From NCBI GenBank assembly GCA_030152425.1, contig JASLJP010000159.1, positions 1-10,420 of the forward strand: a stretch of DNA of 10,420 bases, read 5' to 3'. The notes beneath the pieces are model-generated. The model had not been told where the DNA came from. It did not search any database and was given only the letters and a program-made list of their open reading frames with translations. The translations under genes and the position numbers were made by a program. Of the stretch, positions 5,313 through 10,420 are shown in pieces. Source of the stretch: Aquirhabdus sp. Lineage in GTDB: Bacteria > Pseudomonadota > Gammaproteobacteria > Pseudomonadales > Moraxellaceae. The first letter of the stretch is position 1. Each line of letters starts with the position of its first letter.

Positions 5313-8300
5313 ATATCTCCGCGCCGTTTATCCATCGCCCCATCGCCACCTCGCTCCTCATGGCGGGGATCTTCCTGATCGGTCTGGTGGCCTATCCGCT
5401 GCTGCCGGTCGCACCGCTGCCGCAGGTGGACTTTCCCACCATCGTGGTCACGGCGCGGCTGTCGGGTGCGAGCCCCGAGACCATGGCATCGTCCGTGGCG
5501 GCGCCGCTGGAGACCCAATTTTCCGATATTCCGGGCGTCAGTCAGATGACCTCGACCAGTGTGCTGGGCACCACGCAGGTCACGCTGCAGTTTGACCTCG
5601 ACCGCAACATCGACGCGGCAGCGCAAGACGTCCAATCGGCGATCTCGGCTGCGACCGGCCAACTGCCGAAGAACCTGCCCGCACCGCCGTCCTATCGTAA
5701 GGTCAATCCGGCCGATGCACCGATCCTGACCTATAGTGTCCACTCCGATGTGCTGCCACTGACCGAGGTGGATGACTATGCCGAAACCGTAATCGCCCAA
5801 CGACTATCGCAACTCAAAGGCGTTGCACAGGTCAGTCTCGGCGGGCAGCAGAAACCGGCTATCCGCGTGCAAGTCGATCCGATCAAACTGGCCGCGACCG
5901 GACTGCAGCTCGAAGATGTGGCCAACATCATCACCACCGCCAGCGTGAATGCCCCCAAAGGCGCGATCAATGGCAGCACACGCAACTTTGCCATCTATAA
6001 CAACGACCAACTGCAAAAAGCCGCCCCGTGGAACGACGTGATCATCGCCTATAAAGGCGGTGCGCCGATCCGTATCCGCGATATCGGCATCGCGGTCGAT
6101 GCGGCGGAAAACAACCAACTGGCCGCATGGCAAAACGGCAAACCCGGCATCACGCTGCAGGTGTTTAAGCAGCCCGGCTTTAATATTCTAGACACGGTCA
6201 AAACCATCGAAAAAGCCATTCCACCGCTGATGGAGGCTGCGCCCGCCTCGCTCAAGCTGGATAAAATCATCGACCGTACCACCACCATCAAAGCCTCGGT
6301 GCACGAAGTGCAGTACACCTTGGTACTGACTGTGTTTTTGGTCATCATGGTCATCTTTTTATTTTTACGCACCTTTTGGGCGACGATCATCCCGGCTGTG
6401 ACCGTGCCGCTGGCACTGCTCGGCACAGCGGCGCTGATGTATGCCGTCGGCTATAGCCTCGACAATCTGTCGCTGATGGGGCTGACCATCGCGGTCGGGT
6501 TTGTGGTCGACGATGCCATCGTCATGCTGGAAAACATCCACCGCCATATCGAGGAAGGTTTAAGTCCCAAGGAAGCGGCGCTCAAAGGCTCGAAAGAGAT
6601 CGGCTTTACCATCCTCACCATCAGTATTTCACTGGTTGCCGTGTTTATACCCTTGCTGCTCATGAGCGGCATTATCGGGCGGCTGTTTCGTGAGTTTGCC
6701 GTCACCGTGACCATGACCATTGCCGTCTCTGCCTTGGTCTCTCTGACCCTGACGCCGATGATGTGCGCGCGCTTCCTGCGCGATGAAAAACATGCCAAAC
6801 ACGGCAAGGTCTACCTGTATATCGAAGGCCTGTTTGACAAACTGCTGGCCGCCTATACCCGCGCCTTGGATGCGGTGCTGCGCCATCAGGGCAAGACCAT
6901 GATCGTGTTTATCCTGACCCTGCTCAGCACGGTGCTGCTGTATATGGCGATCCCCAAAGGTTTTTTTCCACAGCAAGACACCGGCATCCTCGCCGGGATC
7001 TCGGATGCAGCGCAGGATGTGTCGTTTGACGAGATGGTGCGCCTGCAGCACAAACTCACCGATGTGATCGCCAAAGACCCCGACATCGCGGGTTGGAGCG
7101 CCTCGGTCGGCGGGACGCGGCCGCTGAATAACGGTATGGTCAATATCGGTCTCAAACCGCGCGAAGAGCGCGACGCCTCGGCCGACGAGATCATCGCGCG
7201 GCTGCGTAAAGAGCTGGCCAAAGTGCCGGGCGTCACGCTGTATCTGCAGGCCTCACAAGACCTCAACGTCGGCGGCCGTCTGTCGCGCACCCAATACCAG
7301 TACACCATTCAGGACGCCAATCTCGAAGAACTGAACGAATGGGCGCCCAAGCTACTCACTGCACTGCAGAAACTGCCCGAACTGCGCGATGTCGCCTCCG
7401 ACCAGCAAACCAATAGCGCCATGCTGGCGCTGACCATCGACCGCGATCAGGCAGCGCGCTTCGGCATCCAGCCAGCGCTGATCGACCAGACGCTATACGA
7501 TGCCTTTGGCCAGCGCCAAGTCGGCCAGTATTTCACCCAGCTCAACAGCTACAAGGTGATTCTGGAAGTCACGCCCAAGCTGCAGGCCGACCCCAACACC
7601 CTGAATAAACTGTATATCACCTCCCCGCTGACCGGCGACCCAGTGCCGCTGTCGTCCTTTGCCAAATTTGACACCCAGCGGGTAGCATTCCTGTCGGTCA
7701 ACCATCAGGGACAGTTCCCCGCGGTGACGCTGTCGTTTAACCTCGCGCCCAATATCGCACTGGGTCAGGCAGTCGACGCCATCAACGCCACGGCCAGCAA
7801 GATCGGGATGCCAAGCACAGTGGCTGGAACATTCCAAGGCACTGCACAGGCATTTCAAGCCTCGCTCAAAAGCCAGCCATATCTGATCCTTGCCGCCTTG
7901 GTGGTGGTGTATCTGATCTTGGGCGTGCTGTACGAGAGCTATATCCATCCGCTGACCATCCTCTCGACCCTACCCTCGGCAGGTGCGGGTGCACTGCTGA
8001 TGCTGATCCTGTTTAACTTTGAGCTGTCGGTGATCGCGCTGATCGGTATCATCCTGCTGATCGGTATCGTCAAGAAAAACGGCATCATGATGGTCGACTT
8101 TGCCATACAGGCCGAGCGGGAGCAGCACCTCAGCCCGGAAGCCTCGATTCGCCAGGCCTGCCTGATGCGTTTTCGCCCGATCATGATGACCACCATGGCG
8201 GCGCTGCTGGCCGCACTGCCGCTGATGCTGATGACCGGCACCGGCTCGGAGCTGCGCCAGCCGCTGGGCTACACCATGGTCGGTGGACTACTGCTCAGCC

Positions 8301-8422
8301 AAATGCTGACCCTGTTTACCACCCCGGTGGTCTATCTTTACTTAGATCGCTTTAGCCTGCGGCTGGCTCAGCGCCGCGCGGCGCGGCAAGCACGCAAGGA
8401 ACAGGCGGCGCTCGCGCCATGA
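5309..8422 (+). CDS. RND multidrug efflux permease (HAE1 family, MdtC/MuxC-like)
   Basis: This is the proton-driven inner-membrane pump subunit, a trimer with 12 membrane segments and two large periplasmic loops per protomer. The 1037-residue length matches MdtB/MdtC/AcrB. It begins with the family hallmark FIHRPIATSLLMAGIFLIG and then PLLPVAPLPQVDFPTI. The proton-relay aspartates are D401-D402 in VGFVVDDAIVMLENIHRH, and the matching lysine is K923 in GIVKKNGIMMVDFA. Other landmarks are LTLTPMMCARFL (480-490), GFFPQQDTG after the seventh membrane segment, and FRPIMMTTMAALLAALPL near the end. The DD pair without the DFG...DGAVV motif indicates a drug-type rather than a heavy-metal pump. MdtABC and MuxABC systems use two different permeases; only one is here, so it presumably forms a homotrimer. 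AGAGAG lies 8 nt before the ATG, which overlaps the adaptor stop. The substrate is not readable from sequence. Confidence 0.96.
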   Translation: MNISAPFIHRPIATSLLMAGIFLIGLVAYPLLPVAPLPQVDFPTIVVTARLSGASPETMASSVAAPLETQFSDIPGVSQMTSTSVLGTTQVTLQFDLDRNIDAAAQDVQSAISAATGQLPKNLPAPPSYRKVNPADAPILTYSVHSDVLPLTEVDDYAETVIAQRLSQLKGVAQVSLGGQQKPAIRVQVDPIKLAATGLQLEDVANIITTASVNAPKGAINGSTRNFAIYNNDQLQKAAPWNDVIIAYKGGAPIRIRDIGIAVDAAENNQLAAWQNGKPGITLQVFKQPGFNILDTVKTIEKAIPPLMEAAPASLKLDKIIDRTTTIKASVHEVQYTLVLTVFLVIMVIFLFLRTFWATIIPAVTVPLALLGTAALMYAVGYSLDNLSLMGLTIAVGFVVDDAIVMLENIHRHIEEGLSPKEAALKGSKEIGFTILTISISLVAVFIPLLLMSGIIGRLFREFAVTVTMTIAVSALVSLTLTPMMCARFLRDEKHAKHGKVYLYIEGLFDKLLAAYTRALDAVLRHQGKTMIVFILTLLSTVLLYMAIPKGFFPQQDTGILAGISDAAQDVSFDEMVRLQHKLTDVIAKDPDIAGWSASVGGTRPLNNGMVNIGLKPREERDASADEIIARLRKELAKVPGVTLYLQASQDLNVGGRLSRTQYQYTIQDANLEELNEWAPKLLTALQKLPELRDVASDQQTNSAMLALTIDRDQAARFGIQPALIDQTLYDAFGQRQVGQYFTQLNSYKVILEVTPKLQADPNTLNKLYITSPLTGDPVPLSSFAKFDTQRVAFLSVNHQGQFPAVTLSFNLAPNIALGQAVDAINATASKIGMPSTVAGTFQGTAQAFQASLKSQPYLILAALVVVYLILGVLYESYIHPLTILSTLPSAGAGALLMLILFNFELSVIALIGIILLIGIVKKNGIMMVDFAIQAEREQHLSPEASIRQACLMRFRPIMMTTMAALLAALPLMLMTGTGSELRQPLGYTMVGGLLLSQMLTLFTTPVVYLYLDRFSLRLAQRRAARQARKEQAALAP

Positions 8423-8493
8423 GCATCAACCACGCGTTGACTCTGGCCGCCACAGCCTCTAGGCTGATCACGGTCAAGCACGTCTTGCATTGA
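8419..8493 (+). CDS. Possible 24-residue mini-ORF between permease and response regulator
   Basis: The permease stop forms a third ATGA overlap in this operon, opening a 24-codon frame (MSINHALTLAATASRL... ending KHVLH). Its TGA stop falls at 8491-8493, inside the TGAGGAA that precedes the response-regulator start. A ribosome finishing the permease could reinitiate here and terminate on the regulator's ribosome-binding region, coupling pump and regulator translation. Alternatively it is the start of a decayed gene, such as a lost fourth pump component, or simply chance. The peptide has no recognisable family and no codon evidence is possible at this length. Confidence 0.25.
   Translation: MSINHALTLAATASRLITVKHVLH
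8437..8465 (+). promoter_or_regulatory. Weak candidate promoter for the two-component genes
   Basis: TTGACT (8437-8442, 5 of 6) is followed after 17 bp by TAGGCT (8460-8465, only 3 of 6). The good -35 and exact spacing could give low basal or activator-dependent transcription of the regulator pair independent of the pump. I see no terminator between the permease and the regulator, so read-through from the efflux operon is also expected. Confidence 0.22.
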
Positions 8494-8507
8494 GGAATAG
8501 GTCGGAT

Positions 8508-9188
8508 ATGAAAGTATTGCTGGTCGAAGACAACGAACGCGTTGCCCAATTTGTGGTCAAAGGACTGCAGGAAGCCGGGCATACCGTCGATCACGCCGAT
8601 AATGGCCGAGACGGCATGTTTTTGGCGGCCAGCACGGCGTTTGACGTGATCATCATGGATCGGATGCTACCGGACAATGTCGACGGGCTGGTGATCATCG
8701 AAACGCTACGCAGTGCGGGTGTGCGCACGCCGATCCTGATCTTGAGCGCGCTGTCCGATGTCGATGAGCGTATCCGCGGCCTGCAAAGCGGCGGTGATGA
8801 CTACCTGACCAAGCCGTTTGCCTTTGGCGAGCTGCTGGCACGCCTCGATGCCCTCGCCCGCCGCGCCCACACCAACCCCAAAGCGACCCAACTGACGGTC
8901 GGTGACCTGCATATGGACCTGCTGTCGCGCAAAGTGACGCGGGGGTCGCGCAGTATCGTCCTACAGCCACGTGAGTTTAAACTGCTGGAATACCTGATGC
9001 GTCACGCCGACCAAGTGGTGACCCGCACCATGATGATCGAAAACGTCTGGGAGTATCATTTCGACCCCCAGACCAATGTGATCGACGTGCACATCAGCAA
9101 ACTGCGCCAGCGCATCGACCATGACTTTGAACGTCCACTGCTGCGTACCGTGCGCAATGCGGGCTATATGTTGACCGCCAATGACTAA
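8508..9188 (+). CDS. OmpR/PhoB-family response regulator
   Basis: This is a two-domain DNA-binding response regulator, probably controlling the adjacent efflux operon. The receiver domain (about 1-118) has the acidic pair E7-D8, the phosphoacceptor D51 in VIIMDRMLP, S80 in ILILSA, and K102 in YLTKPFAF. The C-terminal winged helix (about 128-224) has the family landmarks LQPREFKLLEYLMRHADQVVTR, the recognition-helix region VIDVHISKLRQRID, and the closing wing LLRTVRNAGYML. I chose ATG 8508, giving 226 residues that begin MKVLLVEDNE exactly as relatives do. A TTG start 18 bases upstream is less likely. TAGG lies 6 nt and GAGGAA 10 nt before the ATG. The segment after D51 reads LPDNVDGL where most relatives have LPGMDGL, one extra residue next to the active site. 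The stop overlaps the kinase start by 8 bases. Confidence 0.95.
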   Translation: MKVLLVEDNERVAQFVVKGLQEAGHTVDHADNGRDGMFLAASTAFDVIIMDRMLPDNVDGLVIIETLRSAGVRTPILILSALSDVDERIRGLQSGGDDYLTKPFAFGELLARLDALARRAHTNPKATQLTVGDLHMDLLSRKVTRGSRSIVLQPREFKLLEYLMRHADQVVTRTMMIENVWEYHFDPQTNVIDVHISKLRQRIDHDFERPLLRTVRNAGYMLTAND

Positions 9189-10420
9189 ACCGACGCCTAA
9201 GCCGCTGACCAAACTGATCCGCTCCTCGGCCTTCTTTCTAGCGGTCGGCTATGTCTTTCTCGGCATCCTCGCTTTGGCCATGTTTGCCACGCCGCTGTGG
9301 TATGCCTGGCGCGTGACCATCAACGACGGGCGGGCGGAGCTGCTGCAGGCCGACACCCAGCGCTTTAATGCCGTATTTGAACGTGGCGGCGCCGCGCAGT
9401 TGATCGACTTTATCAATATCCGCGTGGGCATGCAGATCCCCGGTGAGCGGGTCATCGTACTGGCTGATGCCCAGAAAAGAGTGCTCGCGGGCAATGTGCC
9501 GACATGGCCGAGCGATGTCGCCGACCAAGCGGGGGTATATACCATCCCCATGCACCTGAGCGGCAAACCTGCACAAGTGGTCGTGGTGCGCTCGACCCTG
9601 CCCAATGGCTATAACCTGCTGGTCGGCCGTGATCGCTCACGCTATGCGCCGCTGGAAACTCGCTTTTGGTATGGGCTGGCGGGTGCGGTGCTGATCCTGA
9701 TCATCGACGGCGTACTGGGCGGGCTGCTGATCCGCCGTGCACTGATGTTTCGGATTCAAGGCATCGACCAGACCGTGTCGGCCATCGTACAAGGCGACCT
9801 CGGTCATCGCTTAAAAACCCGCTCCAGCGGCGACGAGCTGGATACCCTGAGCATCACCATCAATCACCTGCTCGACCAGATCGAGCAACTGATCCACGGT
9901 ATCCGCAATGTGTCCAATACCATCGCCCACGACCTGCGCACGCCACTGGCCGAGCTACGCTCCCGGCTCGAAGTCCTCGCCCTGACCCAGCCGGAACCTG
10001 CAGAAACCTTTGCCGAAGTAGATGCCGCCGTCGCCGATGTCGATCGGGTGATCCGCATCTTTAATGCCCTGCTGCGCCTCGCCGAGATCGACGCCGGACT
10101 ACGCCGCTCAGGCTTTGTGCTGGTTGATGCCGTCAAGATCGTCGCCGACGCGGTGGATTTTTACCTGCCGGTGACCGAGGTCAACGACATCGAGCTGCTG
10201 TACACCCACAGCGGCGCAGCGCCGATCTTGGGCGACCCCGTGCTGCTGGCACAGGCGGTCAGCAACCTGATGGACAACGCGCTGAAATACGTCGGTCAGC
10301 ATGGCCGCATCAATGTCGACGTGCTGAGCCTGTCCAACGACAGTGTACAGATCACCATCGCCGACAACGGCCCCGGCATCCCAGACGCCGAAAAGCCCAA
10401 AGTCACCGAACGCTTCTTTC
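9181..10420 (+). CDS. Sensor histidine kinase (partial, 3' end beyond the window)
   Basis: This is the membrane sensor kinase partnering the preceding regulator. ATG 9181 opens a frame of 413 codons that is still open at the edge. A first membrane segment lies at about 16-37 and a second at about 163-185, enclosing a periplasmic sensor of about 125 residues. A HAMP-like linker follows at about 186-238 (IRRALMFRIQGIDQTVSAIVQGDLGHRL). The H box is NTIAHDLRTPLAELRSRLE with phosphoacceptor H250. The ATPase domain shows the N box NLMDNALKYV (N366), the G1 box DNGPGI (395-400), and the start of the F box ERFF (410-413), where the window ends. Probably only 40-60 residues are missing. The periplasmic domain has no cysteine and few histidines, giving no hint of metal sensing. 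The start overlaps the regulator stop by 8 bases, so the two are probably translationally coupled. BaeS and AdeS are functional analogues by context only. Confidence 0.93.
   Translation, partial: MTKPTPKPLTKLIRSSAFFLAVGYVFLGILALAMFATPLWYAWRVTINDGRAELLQADTQRFNAVFERGGAAQLIDFINIRVGMQIPGERVIVLADAQKRVLAGNVPTWPSDVADQAGVYTIPMHLSGKPAQVVVVRSTLPNGYNLLVGRDRSRYAPLETRFWYGLAGAVLILIIDGVLGGLLIRRALMFRIQGIDQTVSAIVQGDLGHRLKTRSSGDELDTLSITINHLLDQIEQLIHGIRNVSNTIAHDLRTPLAELRSRLEVLALTQPEPAETFAEVDAAVADVDRVIRIFNALLRLAEIDAGLRRSGFVLVDAVKIVADAVDFYLPVTEVNDIELLYTHSGAAPILGDPVLLAQAVSNLMDNALKYVGQHGRINVDVLSLSNDSVQITIADNGPGIPDAEKPKVTERFF

Noticed and set aside
5309..8422. Heavy-metal (CzcA/CusA) type permease, suggested by the channel-first gene order
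   Set aside because: The fourth membrane segment has the DD pair of drug-type pumps, not the metal-type DFG...DGAVV motif, and no metal-binding clusters stand out in the adaptor or kinase sensor.
9666..10064. Arg/Pro-rich plus-strand frame within the kinase region
   Set aside because: It is an out-of-frame shadow of the kinase linker and dimerisation region.
9181..10420. Apparent absence of a kinase gene after the response regulator
   Set aside because: Reading the frame from ATG 9181 gives an uninterrupted kinase with H, N and G1 boxes. It merely lacks a stop inside the window, so no frameshift or pseudogene is implied.
1..10420. Mobile elements, CRISPR arrays, tRNA or rRNA genes, phage or defence genes
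   Set aside because: No transposase, terminal repeats, repeat-spacer pattern, cloverleaf or rRNA-like sequence was seen; the long genes are ordinary chromosomal families.

Overview
The window comes from a gammaproteobacterium, most likely a member of the Moraxellaceae or a close relative. The main pointer is the RlmE protein, whose N-terminus (MATRITNQKLSKSS...) and body resemble Acinetobacter-type RlmE. The divergent yhbY/rlmE arrangement is the usual gammaproteobacterial one, with ftsH expected just beyond the left edge. The efflux genes look GC-rich, which argues against Acinetobacter itself. The taxonomic call is inference from remembered family sequences, not from a search.

Layout. Positions 1-126 are noncoding, downstream of rlmE. 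rlmE (minus, 127-807) encodes the 23S rRNA 2'-O-methyltransferase. A 378-base noncoding gap (808-1185) carries the divergent rlmE and yhbY control signals, including an inverted repeat upstream of yhbY and a palindrome in the rlmE leader. yhbY (plus, 1186-1509) encodes a CRM-domain ribosome-assembly protein and ends in a strong intrinsic terminator. A convergent gene (minus, 1580-2416) encodes an uncharacterised membrane protein with an N-terminal zinc ribbon. The 188-base region 2417-2604 separates it from a divergent efflux operon.

The efflux operon (plus, 2605-8422) encodes a complete tripartite RND pump in the order outer-membrane lipoprotein channel, periplasmic adaptor, inner-membrane permease. 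Both junctions are 4-base ATGA overlaps, so translation is probably coupled. The permease is a drug/hydrophobe type (HAE1, MdtC/MuxC-like), and only one permease is present. After an 85-base gap come an OmpR-family response regulator (8508-9188) and a sensor histidine kinase (from 9181, running off the right edge in its F box). These two overlap by 8 bases and are the obvious candidates to control the pump, as BaeSR does for MdtABC or AdeRS for AdeABC. The substrate and inducing signal cannot be read from the sequence.

I see no mobile element, CRISPR array, tRNA or rRNA. I did not find a clearly new system. The points most worth a second look are a 24-codon mini-ORF that continues the ATGA chain after the permease and ends inside the response regulator's ribosome-binding region, a 12-bp-period direct repeat in the divergent control region, the zinc-ribbon membrane protein of unknown function, the inverted repeat upstream of yhbY, and the palindrome in the rlmE leader.
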